From JAQBDA01 sp963709875 (GTDB lineage: Bacteria > Chloroflexota > Anaerolineae > Anaerolineales > UBA4823), in assembly GCA_963709875.1 (NCBI GenBank), contig CAVPYB010000002.1:1-64000 (forward strand): 64,000 bases of DNA, in the 5' to 3' direction. The position numbers and the translations under genes were made by a program. This document shows positions 44,982 to 55,300 of this stretch, in pieces. The notes beneath the pieces were generated by a model. The model saw only the letters and a program-made list of their open reading frames with translations. It had not been told where the DNA came from and did not search any database. Each line of letters begins with the position of its first letter. Position 1 is the stretch's first letter.

Positions 44982-47535
44982 TTATGGAGGGTTTACACAC
45001 GCTTCCAGGCCTTGCGGACGAGTCGTGGTCTCACCCTCAATAAAAACACTCCGCATATCCGGAGGTGGTGTCAGGCTGGTGCTCTCATTCTCACTGCTGT
45101 ACAGCAATCCCCCGTCTGATGTATCAACGACCATGAAGATATTGCTTGCTGTCTGCATCGCGAGTTGATCTCCTTGCGGGCTCCATGCGAACCCTCCCGC
45201 CTCTTCTGGGATATCAATCAGCCTGCGCCAGGTGTGATTTTCCAGATCATGCAGGTACACGCCACATGGATCTGAGTTGCGCTCGCATGCCCATACTGCG
45301 ACATATTGGCTGTCTGGGGAGATTGCAAAGTCTTCGGACGCTCGACTGGCACCTGGGAGCACCCTGCGTATCTCTAGCGGCGGGTCTAGGCGTAGATAAT
45401 ACGGTCCATTGGACAGAGAAATGAGATCGTCTTTATTGCTCGTTGCTGTCCGGTAAACGATGATCTGTCCGTTGCTCGATCGCTGGCAGGTGACATTCCA
45501 GGGGCTGCCCATATCCACACGGCCAAGAAAATATCCATCCGCGTAGATGTCTGTGCCGGCCATCGAGAGGATTTTATACCTGCCAATCGGGAACCGGAAA
45601 TCCAGGCGCCCCATGGATGGATCATATCCTTCCGGAAGGTCATTCTTCCGATCATCGAAATCCAGGCTAATATCCGGCTGCTCGAATACAGTCCCATGCT
45701 GTGGTGCTGGTTGTCCGGTGTGGTCGGCTGCGTACCCACCCCGCCAGGGAAGTGAGATATCGAAAAGATCCTGCGGAATATCGATATCGTACTCAACTGC
45801 TGTGACCTCTACCTCATCCGGCAAGAACATACCTGCTCCTGAGCTGAACTCTGGTGTACCCATTCTCCTGTAGCGCAATATAAATCCGGTCTGCTCATCG
45901 AGATACAGCATTCCTATTCGCTCGCGATTAGAAGTCAAGCTGGCTGATCACCCAAACGTCCCTTTCAGCGATTTTTGACATACCTAGCAGCACAAACTCA
46001 CTCGTGGCAAGATCACCAATCTCCCCGAACAGCAAATAAAGCCCATACAGTAAGGTCGAGTCCAGGAATGGATTGTTCGAGTAAACACCCTGAAACCAGG
46101 GCTGTCCATGTCCCGGTCTGGCGAGATAAGCTCTTCCCCCCATTCCAATGCCTACCTCCTGAGGCTCCAGCCCCAACCCTCCTCCCAATAGCAAGAATTG
46201 GCTCTGGCTGATCCAGAACTGGATCTGGGAGACATTCGAGGCAGTATCTGGGTTGGATGGTCCATGGGTCGAAATGACCGCGCTGACCCAAAGCGAATGA
46301 TAAGGGAGCTCATTGGGGTGTAATAGGCTGATTACATCTGCCGAAGTCGCCGGCGGAGCGGGGACCCTGGGGTGAGATATGGGTGTGACCGGTGTCGCTC
46401 TGAGCGGTATGGATGTTGGATGGCTTCCTGGGATGAACATCGGCAGACCAGCAACAATTCTGAAATTATCGGGGAGGCGATTCAATTTCTTAAGCTCATC
46501 CTCGCTGACCTCAAGGTCGCCGGCGATAGATGACAGTGTATCTCCCTGTTCTGCGTAATAAAACACACCCGTGGGTGTAGGTGTAAATATCGGATCACCA
46601 GAATCTGGTGCGATCCCTTCGCGCTGGTTTTCAGGAGTCGCGGTGGGAGTTGCCGTCTGCGATTGCTGTGGGGAACCCAGACTGCTGCCGTCCGCTTGTG
46701 GGCGGGTATCCTGGCTCTCGAATGAAAGCGGCAGCAGCTCCCCGCCAAATATGTAGCGGTTCCCACCCCAGATAGCCAGCAAAACCAGCAAGATCGCCAA
46801 CCCGACTAGCATCATCTCCCTGACGGTGGCAAGACTGCCTCGCAGCATGAAACGACGGCGAGTATGCTCATTCAGTTGGTTAGCAAACTTCAGTGCCTCT
46901 TCGGCCTCGGGAGTGGGGTAGCGGGTTTGCAGTGAGGCGTTTAATTTTGACGCCAGGCCTTCCCTCGGTAATGCTGTCTTATCCGTCAGCTCCCGCAGCC
47001 CGTTCTCGATTCTCCTGCCGATGACATCTTCACCAGTACCTGTTATCCGGTGGATGTAAGGGGTCTCCCAGCCCATACCATAGCGCAAAATTAGTGCAGT
47101 CCTCAACCCATCTTCCAGCTGATCGAGCTTCCTCCACAAGGTGCGGTCCAACTCGTCCTTCGGCTCAACAGTCAGTGGACTGGTAAACTGTCCCGGACTC
47201 GCGATCCACCACTCAATCCCATGCCAGAAACGTTCGCGCCTCCGGGTGCGCTTTATGATCAGGTAAGCGTTCTGGTGAACCCATATATCAACCTTTGCCT
47301 GTTCGCGGTAACGGTGGGGGTTAAAGACCAGGTAATTGAATACTTCCCGGGCGATGGTTCGCGTTGCAGATATATCACCAGTCAGTGATAATGCCAGACG
47401 ATAAACCGAGGCATAATAAGCTTCTGCTAATTTCTCAAGCAGCAGCTCGCGGCTGACCTGACCGCTCTGGATCATCCATTCCAGATCTGAGGAAAGTTCT
47501 GGAGATTGGTCGATCTCGTTAAATTTCCATTTCAT
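44982..47535 (-). CDS. Transmembrane ECF-sigma-like/LysM/sensor fusion protein, one frameshift
   Basis: About 850 aa once a single extra base near 45933-45938 is removed (VISQL then TSNRERIGMLYLDEQTGF). Order: sigma2-like region residues about 35-102 (YYASVYRLALSLTGD ... IWVHQNAYLIIKRTRRRERF); sigma4-like helix-turn-helix about 135-183 (LEDGLRTALILRYGMGW ... IGRRIENGLREL); one transmembrane helix about 241-257; Thr/Pro-rich linker; LysM about 326-369 (YYAEQGDTLSSIAGDLEV); an outer domain from about 400 that resembles RseB/LolA-type lipoprotein folds (DEQTGFILRYRR); and a C-terminal beta-propeller-like part (FAISPDSQYVAVWACERNS, FAWSPQGDQLAMQT). Inside: transcription-like domain; outside: wall-binding sensor. 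Whether it still directs RNA polymerase is unknown. The domain calls for sigma, TM and LysM are firm; the outer domain is tentative. Confidence 0.75.
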
Positions 47536-47865
47536 ACGACACCTGCCTTATACACCAATAAATATCGTCGTCTCTCTGCTGCTCGTACAACCCCATTTCC
47601 GAATCAGCAGCACGAATACCATCGACAAATATCACCTTTATTCTATCGTATATCCCGAATATACCTGGCAATATTCCATTAGCCATTAGCTTATCAGTAG
47701 TAGAGGGACGGATACCACCTTATCCCAGGAGTATTGTGTAGTGCAAATAAGATATACTTAGCCCGTGTGACATGGAGCACAAAGAATCTAACCATCCTGG
47801 TCCATCCAGGCACCTCATAAAGATACGTATTCGCCCTACCTGCGGATTGATCCAAGAGAGAATCT
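47536..47865. other. Divergent intergenic region, no gene seen
   Basis: 330 bases between the sigma-like gene (minus) and the YhfC-like gene (plus). AAGGCAGG precedes the former and AGAGAG the latter. Candidate -10 boxes (TATACT near 47754, TATAAG near 47553 on the minus strand) lack a matching -35. A 63-codon minus frame here has no ribosome site and unusual composition, so it is not annotated. Confidence 0.4.
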
Positions 47866-48741
47866 ATGAACCCAGTCTTGACCATTACCCATCTGCTGAA
47901 TGGATTGCTGATGGTCGCATTGCCGATCGCTTTGGGGATTTACCTGGGACGCAAGTTTCAATTGGGTTGGCGGTTGTGGTGGATCGGCGCGGTGACCTTT
48001 GTGCTCTCCCAGGTCGGTCACATCCCCTTCAATATCGCTGTGGGGCTCTTATTCGAGCGTGGTATTTTACCTGCCCCCGCTGAGAATGCCGGGCTGATAT
48101 TCTCGGCAGTATTTGGTGGCTTAAGCGCAGGTGTGTGGGAGGAGACTTTCCGGTATGGCGCATTTCGCTGGTGGGCGAAGGATGCGCGTTCGTGGTCCAA
48201 GGCGCTCATGATGGGCTCGGGCTGGGGCGGGGCAGAAGCGATCCTCCTGGGGATCCTGGTATTGATCAGTTACGGAGTAATGGTTGCGGTCCAGGTCGGG
48301 GACATATCCTCGTTGATACCCGAAGGACAAGCTGCGATTCTCGACCAGCAGGCGGCTGTGTATTGGTCGCTGCCCTGGTACAGCACATTGCTTGGCGCGC
48401 TTGAACGGGCTTTCGCAATTATTATACAGATCTGTTTTACCGTTCTCGTCCTGCAAGTATTTCTCCGGAAAAGTCTGCTCTGGTTGGTCATAGCGATCGG
48501 CTGGCATGCGATTATCGATGCACTGGCTGTATATCTCGTCCGCACAACCAGCGCTTACATCACCGAAGCTGTGGTTGGCGTGACTGCAATCATCAGCTTA
48601 TTGGTGATCCTCGCTCTCCGCCAGCCAGAGCCCACCCTGGATGAAACAAAACCAACTACATTACCCGAGCCATCCTCTGCTGCCGACCTGGGCAGCATGG
48701 AAACCACAATGGAATCCCTCGATGAGAGCAAATACGATTAA
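47866..48741 (+). CDS. YhfC-family intramembrane glutamic protease
   Basis: 291 aa with about seven helices. GVWEETFRY (Glu92, Glu93), GWGGAEAILLG (Glu124) and WHAIIDALAVY (His214, Asp218) reproduce the conserved active-site pattern of YhfC/CPBP-like membrane proteases. The last 45 residues form a hydrophilic acidic tail. Followed 57 bases later by an ABC exporter on the same strand; such proteases near exporters may process or regulate the cargo or permease, which is inference. Confidence 0.82.
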   Translation: MNPVLTITHLLNGLLMVALPIALGIYLGRKFQLGWRLWWIGAVTFVLSQVGHIPFNIAVGLLFERGILPAPAENAGLIFSAVFGGLSAGVWEETFRYGAFRWWAKDARSWSKALMMGSGWGGAEAILLGILVLISYGVMVAVQVGDISSLIPEGQAAILDQQAAVYWSLPWYSTLLGALERAFAIIIQICFTVLVLQVFLRKSLLWLVIAIGWHAIIDALAVYLVRTTSAYITEAVVGVTAIISLLVILALRQPEPTLDETKPTTLPEPSSAADLGSMETTMESLDESKYD

Positions 48742-48798
48742 TAAAGTGTCATTCCCTGTCCACATATCCCGCCCTACACGCGATCTACGAGTGATTTC

Positions 48799-49722
48799 AT
48801 GATCGGTACACATGAGCTAACGAAGAGCTTTCCGGCAGGTAATGACAGCAGCACCCTGGCAGTAGACCGGCTTACGCTGGAAGTGAATGAAGGCGAGGTA
48901 TTCGGCTTCCTGGGGCCCAATGGCGCCGGTAAAACCACCACCGTGCGCATGCTGACCAGCCTGATCGCACCCAGCTCAGGGACTGCCACTGTAAATGGCT
49001 TCTCACTGGGTGCAGGTGACCAGGATATCCGCCGCTCGGTTGGCATCCTCACCGAAACTCCAGGGATGTACGATAACCTCAGTGCTGAGTTCAACCTGCA
49101 GATCTATGCCAATCTGTACGAAGTAAGCGATGTACCCGGTCAGGTCGAGAAATACCTGCGCATGCTCGGTCTGTGGGATCGCCGAGGCGACGAAGCAGGC
49201 ACTTTCTCCAAGGGGATGAAGCAAAAATTAGCCATTGCCCGCGCCTTGCTGCACGAGCCGCGCATCGTCTTCCTGGACGAGCCGACCGCTGCACTCGATC
49301 CAGAAGCCAGCCGCCTGGTGCGCGATTTCATCGCTGAGCTGCGTAAAGAGGGACGGACGATCTTTATCTGCACCCATAATCTGGACGAAGCGGATAAGCT
49401 CTGCGACCGGGTCGGCGTATTCAAGACGCGCCTGCTGGTTGTGGATACCCCTGCCAACTTGCGCTCACGAATGTTCGGTCGAAAGGTGGTCTTCCATCTG
49501 TCGGCCGCAGGCGAAACACTCGCCAACGTAGTGCGTGAAATGCACTTCGTGCAAGAAGTGAGTGTGATCGATAACAAGCTGGTCGTGACCATCGACGAAC
49601 CCGAACTGCATAATCCCGACATTATCCGCCGCATCGTCGCTGCCGGTGCAGATATTCAATTTGTCGGTGAGCTGCGGCACAGCTTAGAGGACGTTTACCT
49701 GCAGCTGGTAAGGAATGCCTGA
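48799..49722 (+). CDS. ABC transporter ATP-binding protein
   Basis: 307 aa DrrA/NatA-like subunit. Walker A GPNGAGKTTT near residue 39, Q-loop region, signature FSKGMKQKLAIARALL near 138, Walker B RIVFLDEPTAALDPEA near 156, H-loop ICTHNLDEADKLCD. The C-terminal ~80 residues form the DUF4162-like domain seen in exporters. Pairs with the permease 9 bases downstream. Confidence 0.95.
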   Translation: MIGTHELTKSFPAGNDSSTLAVDRLTLEVNEGEVFGFLGPNGAGKTTTVRMLTSLIAPSSGTATVNGFSLGAGDQDIRRSVGILTETPGMYDNLSAEFNLQIYANLYEVSDVPGQVEKYLRMLGLWDRRGDEAGTFSKGMKQKLAIARALLHEPRIVFLDEPTAALDPEASRLVRDFIAELRKEGRTIFICTHNLDEADKLCDRVGVFKTRLLVVDTPANLRSRMFGRKVVFHLSAAGETLANVVREMHFVQEVSVIDNKLVVTIDEPELHNPDIIRRIVAAGADIQFVGELRHSLEDVYLQLVRNA

Positions 49723-49731
49723 TCAAGGTCT

Positions 49732-50520
49732 ATGAAAAAAATTACCACAATCATACGGAAAGAGTGGGCCGAGGTTTTCAAGAACCGGCTGGTCATCTCA
49801 ACGATCATCTTCATGCCGCTGATCTTTTCAGCCATCCCATTGGTTATGTTTTATTTCACCCGCGGTGTAAGCAGCGAAGAACTTACCAGCGACTTGCCTG
49901 CCCAGTTTATACAGAACTGTCAGAGCGGACTTAACGAGGCTGAATGCTTTCAAACGCTGCTCACCAACCAGTTTATGCTCCTTTTTATGATCATCCCGCT
50001 GATGATCCCGGTCAACATTGCAGCGTATTCGATTGTAGGTGAAAAAACGACCCGCAGCCTCGAACCTCTGCTGGCTACTCCGATCACAACCATCGAGCTG
50101 CTGGCGGGAAAGAACCTTTCGGCAGTGATCCCGGCCGTTTTGGCGACCTGGTTTGGGTTTTTGATCTATATAACCGGCGCCTGGATTATTGTCGAGTCAC
50201 CACAAGTCGTATCCGCCTTGCTTGATCCGATGTGGTGGATAGCAGTGATCATCCTTGGTCCCCTGCTGGCGATCCTTTCAGTCAATTTCAGCATCCTGGT
50301 CTCATCGCGGGTCAATGACCCGCGTGTGGCAGAGCAGGTATCAGTCGTCGTGATACTGCCTCTGTTAGCGATTTTTTTCGGACAGATTGCCGGACTGTTT
50401 TACCTCAACCGCAGCCTCGTACTCCTGATCAGCCTGATCGTACTGCTGGTTGACATCGCCGTGTTGTATATCTCCGTGAGGCTGTTCCGACGAGAGACCA
50501 TCCTTACCCGCTGGAAATAG
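49732..50520 (+). CDS. ABC-2 type exporter permease
   Basis: 262 aa, six predicted helices with a large outside loop between helices 1 and 2 (about residues 42-80, containing two Cys). YSIVGEKTTRSLEPLLATPITTIELLAGK is the ABC-2/NatB cytoplasmic signature. Functions with the preceding ATPase, probably as dimers, in export of an unknown substrate. Confidence 0.92.
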   Translation: MKKITTIIRKEWAEVFKNRLVISTIIFMPLIFSAIPLVMFYFTRGVSSEELTSDLPAQFIQNCQSGLNEAECFQTLLTNQFMLLFMIIPLMIPVNIAAYSIVGEKTTRSLEPLLATPITTIELLAGKNLSAVIPAVLATWFGFLIYITGAWIIVESPQVVSALLDPMWWIAVIILGPLLAILSVNFSILVSSRVNDPRVAEQVSVVVILPLLAIFFGQIAGLFYLNRSLVLLISLIVLLVDIAVLYISVRLFRRETILTRWK

Positions 50521-50558
50521 TTAAAGACATTCCTCAAATACACTTTTCCCCAAACCAA

Positions 50559-51329
50559 ATGGCATCCAAGTGTCTAAAATTCTTCTTTCTGATCTTGCTG
50601 GTCTCCAGCTCGTTCACGATCGCCCGAGCTCAAGACGAGAACCAGCTTTCCCTCCGCCTTTCGCGTACTTTCGGCTACTCCTCCGGAACAGGTGATATTC
50701 AAGGTACGTTTACCATAAAGGTCGACGGTCCAGAAGACTTGAGCCGGGTCGTTTTCTACATCGACGACCAGGTGATCGGAGAGGCGACTGAGCCGCCATT
50801 CAATTTGCGGTTCAAGACCGGAGATTTCCCCCTCGGGGTGCATACGCTCAGTGCAGTCGGCTATACCAGCCAGGGGGCTGAGCTGCATTCCAACCAGCAG
50901 CGGCGGAATTTTGTACCTGCTGAGGTGGGCATGCAGGTAGCCGGGAAGATCATCCTGCCGTTGTTGGGCATCATCCTGCTCTCGGTGATCATCTCAATAG
51001 CCATCCCAGCCCTCGTTGGTCGGGGACGGAAAAGCCAGCTCCCCCTGGGTGCTCCCCGAAGCTACGGTCTGCTGGGAGGGACGGTCTGCCCTAAGTGCGT
51101 GCGACCGTTCGGGATGCATGTCTGGGGGCTGAACCTGGCTGTTGGGAAGCTTGACCGCTGCCCACACTGCGGCAGATGGAGCATGGTCAGACGTGTATCT
51201 CCGGCAGTTCTGAAAGACGCAGAGGCGGCTGAACTAGCTGCAGCAGATAACCCTTCCCCGGTCGGCGGGGGTACCGAAGATCGGCTGCGCAGGGATTTAG
51301 AAGAATCGCGTTTCCAGGACATCGACTGA
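50559..51329 (+). CDS. Exported Ig-like domain protein with TM helix and cytoplasmic zinc ribbon
   Basis: 256 aa. Signal peptide (LKFFFLILLVSSSFTIARAQ, residues 6-25); an Ig-like beta domain (GTFTIKVDGPEDLSRVVFYIDDQVIGE, about 45-125); one transmembrane helix about 130-155; then a four-Cys zinc ribbon (CPKC near 172, CPHC near 196) and an acidic tail. The domain order puts the zinc ribbon inside and the Ig fold outside. Follows the ABC exporter by 38 bases and may be an accessory subunit. I do not recognise a named family. Confidence 0.75.
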   Translation: MASKCLKFFFLILLVSSSFTIARAQDENQLSLRLSRTFGYSSGTGDIQGTFTIKVDGPEDLSRVVFYIDDQVIGEATEPPFNLRFKTGDFPLGVHTLSAVGYTSQGAELHSNQQRRNFVPAEVGMQVAGKIILPLLGIILLSVIISIAIPALVGRGRKSQLPLGAPRSYGLLGGTVCPKCVRPFGMHVWGLNLAVGKLDRCPHCGRWSMVRRVSPAVLKDAEAAELAAADNPSPVGGGTEDRLRRDLEESRFQDID

Positions 51330-51335
51330 GGGAAG

Positions 51336-52187
51336 CTATCCTATCGGACGCCCCGGGTCGGTTATCCACTCACTCCAGGAGCCGACATACAGGCGTCCGT
51401 CCCCCAGCCCGGCGTGAGCCATCGCCAGCACGTTGACCGCAGCAGTGACCCCCGACCCGCAGTAAAAAGCGACTTGTGACGCTGGTATGTCTCCAAGCAT
51501 CTCCCCAAATTTCTTCTGCAGCACAGCCGCTGGGTGAATAAACCCCTTTGCGTCGAAATTGTCTTGATATGGCAGAGAGATCGCTCCAGGGATATGCCCG
51601 GCAACCGGATCAATGGTCTCGTTCTCTCCCCGGTAGCGGTCTGAAGATCTCGCGTCCACCACCCGGCTGGCAGGCTCCTGGCGCAGTCCGTCGACCATTT
51701 CGCTGCTGGCAAAGATATTGGGATTAACCCCCGCAACAAATATATCCCTGGCTCTCTCAACCTCACCACTAGCCACAGGATACCCGGCACGCAGCCAGGC
51801 ACCCCAGCCACCATCCAGGACGGCTGCTTTTTGATGACCTAGCCAGCGCAACGACCACCACAGCCGCGCTGCAACAGGTATGCCGCTCCCTGGCCAGTCA
51901 TCATAGGCAACCACCTGCGTATCCGGGCCGATTCCCCAGCCTGAAAATCTATCGACAAGCATGCCAACATCAGGCAGGGGGTGCCGTCCGGTTCTGCCAG
52001 GAATGATGGGAGCGCATAGATCTTTATCCAGGTGGGCATAGATTGCACCGGGGATATGTGCAGGCAAATAATCCGCACCGCCGCGCAAATCTTCACCCAG
52101 CGTAAAACGACAATCGATGATCGCCAGTTGATCGGCTTGTAAATTATCAGCCAGCTCGTCGGCAGATATGATTGTGGTGTAATCCAT
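51336..52187 (-). CDS. Sulfurtransferase (thiosulfate/3-mercaptopyruvate, tandem rhodanese)
   Basis: 283 aa with two rhodanese domains. LAIIDCRFTLGED and HIPGAIYAHLDKDL in the first, VVDARSSDRYRGE and GHIPGAISLPYQ in the second, and the active-site loop CGSGVTA with Cys243. This loop form is typical of mercaptopyruvate sulfurtransferases, although substrate choice is uncertain. ATG 52187 is chosen: GGAGAGG lies upstream and a near-consensus promoter sits at 52207-52235, inside a longer in-frame reading. Convergent with the Ig/zinc-ribbon gene. Confidence 0.93.
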   Translation of the reverse strand: MDYTTIISADELADNLQADQLAIIDCRFTLGEDLRGGADYLPAHIPGAIYAHLDKDLCAPIIPGRTGRHPLPDVGMLVDRFSGWGIGPDTQVVAYDDWPGSGIPVAARLWWSLRWLGHQKAAVLDGGWGAWLRAGYPVASGEVERARDIFVAGVNPNIFASSEMVDGLRQEPASRVVDARSSDRYRGENETIDPVAGHIPGAISLPYQDNFDAKGFIHPAAVLQKKFGEMLGDIPASQVAFYCGSGVTAAVNVLAMAHAGLGDGRLYVGSWSEWITDPGRPIG

Positions 52188-52206
52188 ATGATATCCTCTC
52201 CGGAAG

Positions 52207-52235
52207 AGTCTAACATTTCGAAAGGTCCAGGTCAA
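52207..52235 (-). promoter_or_regulatory. sigma70-type promoter of the sulfurtransferase gene
   Basis: Minus strand TTGACC (52235-52230), 17-base spacer, TAGACT (52212-52207). Start of transcription expected near 52200, giving a 13-base leader with GGAGAGG. Confidence 0.7.
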
Positions 52236-52315
52236 CGAACTCGTGAGCACCATCATTTCATCGCTGATTACAGCGAGCGCTGGCAGGCACAACCAACCTG
52301 ATATTATTTTCGTTT

Positions 52316-52344
52316 TTGACTTTTCACGTTTGATCAAGTATCAT
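52316..52344 (+). promoter_or_regulatory. sigma70-type promoter of the GH13 gene
   Basis: TTGACT (52316-52321), 17-base spacer, TATCAT (52339-52344). Expected transcript start near 52351, 33 bases before the ATG at 52384, which argues against the longer in-frame start at 52243. Confidence 0.75.
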
Positions 52345-52383
52345 CAAGTCAATGCTTATCCCTCCAATCAAAAGAGCCAGTCC

Positions 52384-55300
52384 ATGACACCTCTACCCAA
52401 CACACAGCCCCAGGAAGTACCCATGGAGTTCCATGTTTCGCGCGCGGCGCGGGATTATTATCAGTTTGACGAAGCGCTGTTTTCGCTGAATGGCAACGTC
52501 ATCTTTGCCAATTTTCATGCTTCCCGCCTATTCGCACAAAAGATCAACCAGAAGCGCGACCTGGTCAGTTATCCCGAGAGTGCCGTGCAGGCAGGACAGA
52601 TCAACGCAATGGGGCTGATCGACGAAATTTCTCATCACATGGTTGCCATGTACCGCCAGGAACGCAGCCCGGATGTTATGAAGCAAGCCGTTGACTGGCT
52701 GGAGGAGCGTATTGGGCAAGGGGAGATTGACAGGCTTCTGGAGAGATTTGTGCAGGAATATCCTCCAGTTGCGGTGTACCGCAGAGAACTGAGTGCAGAC
52801 GAATATCTAAATGGGTCAACAGCCGGAACGCCTCACCGCCAGGCAGTTCTGGAAGAGCTGGTCATGCTGTGGCTGGCAAACAGCAACCCTGCGTTTTCCC
52901 CTTATCGCGAACTATTCGATGACAGCTCGTTGAGCCAGAATACCAGCTACCGTGCAGCGATCGATAGCCTGCACGATTTCTTCGATACCCAGCCGCCCTT
53001 CGGACCAGACAACCAGAACCTGATGGACATGCTGCGCAGCCCGGCACTTGCGGTGCCTAATTCTTTGTCGGGTCAGCTCGAATATATGCGCACTCGCTGG
53101 GGTTTCATCATGGGTGCGTTCCTCTACAGGCTGCTCTCCAGCCTGGACCTGATCAAAGAAGAGGAGAAAGCCTATTTTCTTGGCCCAGGACCTTCTCTGG
53201 TGTATGAATTTGCCGGGATGGACATCGAGCCGGAACATTTCAGCCCGGATCGTGATTGGATGCCCAGCCTTGTCCTGCTGGCTAAGAACGCTTACGTCTG
53301 GCTGGACCAGCTATCCAAGCAATACCAGCGCCGCATCACCCGTCTGGACCAGATCCCGGATGAAGAATTGGACGCTCTTGCTCGTCGGGGGTTCACCGGG
53401 ATGTGGCTGATCGGTCTCTGGGAACGCAGCCCGGCATCAAAGAATATCAAACGCATGCGCGGCAATCCCGAAGCAGAAGCTTCAGCCTACTCGCTGTATT
53501 ATTATGACATCGCCAATGACCTGGGCGGTGATGAGGCTTTCCAGGTGCTGCGTGACCGCGCCTGGAAGCGCGGCATTCGACTGGCCTCAGATATGGTGCC
53601 TAACCATATGGGCATAGACTCGCCCTGGGTGATCGAGCACCCGGATTGGTTCATCTCTCTGGATAACAGCCCGTTCCCATCTTATTCGTTTAACGGTGCA
53701 AATCTATCCTGGGATGGCCGGATCGGTCTATACCTGGAAGACCACTATTACGATAACAGTGATGCCGCGGTTGTTTTCAAGCGTGTCGATTTCTGGACCG
53801 GTTCAGAAAAATATATCTATCATGGTAATGATGGTACTTCGACACCCTGGAACGATACCGCGCAATTGAATTATCTCAACCCAGAGACCCGCGAAGCCGT
53901 CATCCAAACCATCCTACACGTCGCCCGTAAATTTCCGGTCATCCGTTTCGATGCGGCAATGACACTGGCAAAGAAACATTTTCAACGGCTGTGGTTTCCT
54001 GAGCCTGGCTCCGGAGGAGACATCCCCTCACGCGCTGAGCATGGCATGACCAAACAGCAGTTCGATGAAGCCATGCCAGTCGAATTCTGGCGCGAGGTCG
54101 TCGACCGGGTTGCTACAGAGCTGCCGGACACCCTGCTGCTGGCTGAGGCGTTCTGGCTGATGGAAGGATATTTTGTCCGCACGCTGGGAATGCACCGGGT
54201 GTACAACAGCGCATTCATGAATATGCTGCGCGATGAGAAGAACCAGGAATACCGGCTGGTTATAAAGAATACACTGGAGTTCGATCCGGAAATTTTGAAA
54301 CGATACGTCAATTTTATGAACAACCCCGACGAGCGCACAGCCGTTGACCAGTTCGGCAAAGGTGACAAATATTTCGGTATCTGCACTATGCTGGCAACGC
54401 TGCCGGGACTGCCGATGTTCGGGCATGGGCAGATTGAAGGCTTCACAGAAAAATACGGCATGGAGTACCGGCGGGCATATTGGGATGAAACCCCGGATGG
54501 AAACCTGATCGAGCGCCATGCGAAAGAGATATTCCCGCTCCTGCGCAAGCGGTACCTTTTCGCCGAGGTGCACGACTTCCTCCTATATGACTTATATTCA
54601 CCGGAGGGGTATGTCAACGAAGACGTGTTTGCATACTCCAACCGCGCCGGAGATGAACGTGCTTTGGTGGTTTTCCACAATAAATATGCTAACACCCGCG
54701 GCTGGATCAGGATATCGGCTGCCTATCCGGTCAAGACCGGTGCAGGCGACGAGCGTACGGTGGTGCATAGATCTCTAGGCGAAGGTCTCGGTCTCCACGC
54801 CGACAGCCAATATTTCACCATTTTCCGTGATCATGCCAGCGGTCTGGAATACATTCGCAGCAGTCAAGAATTGAGCGAGAAGGGTCTATACCTGGAACTG
54901 GACGCCTACAAGTACCATGTATTTGTAGATTTCAGGGAAGTGGTCGATGACGAATGGCACCAGTTCGCGCATCTGGAAAATTACCTCAACGGCAGGGGCG
55001 TTCCCAGTATCGAAGAGGCATTGAAGGAGATATTCTTACAGTCAATCCACAGGCCATTCCGAGAGCTTGTGAATGAGGGGCAAATCCGCTGGCTGATCGA
55101 GAACCGTTACGGCTCGACAGATTTTACCCTTACAGGCATGCAGGAAACGCTCGATGAAGTTGAACGCAAAGCACAAATCTTGGGCGACGAAATCGTGGAA
55201 TTCACAGATGGTGAAGCTGAGACCGGTCTCGTCGCCGGGCGCATCCGGCAGGATATCTCTACAATGCTGCTGCTTCCCGATATCGCCACTCAGCATCCAC

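Noticed and set aside
47694..47885. A 63-codon open frame on the minus strand
   Set aside because: No ribosome site, odd composition (many Tyr, Arg, Trp) and overlap with the start of the YhfC-like gene; most likely chance.
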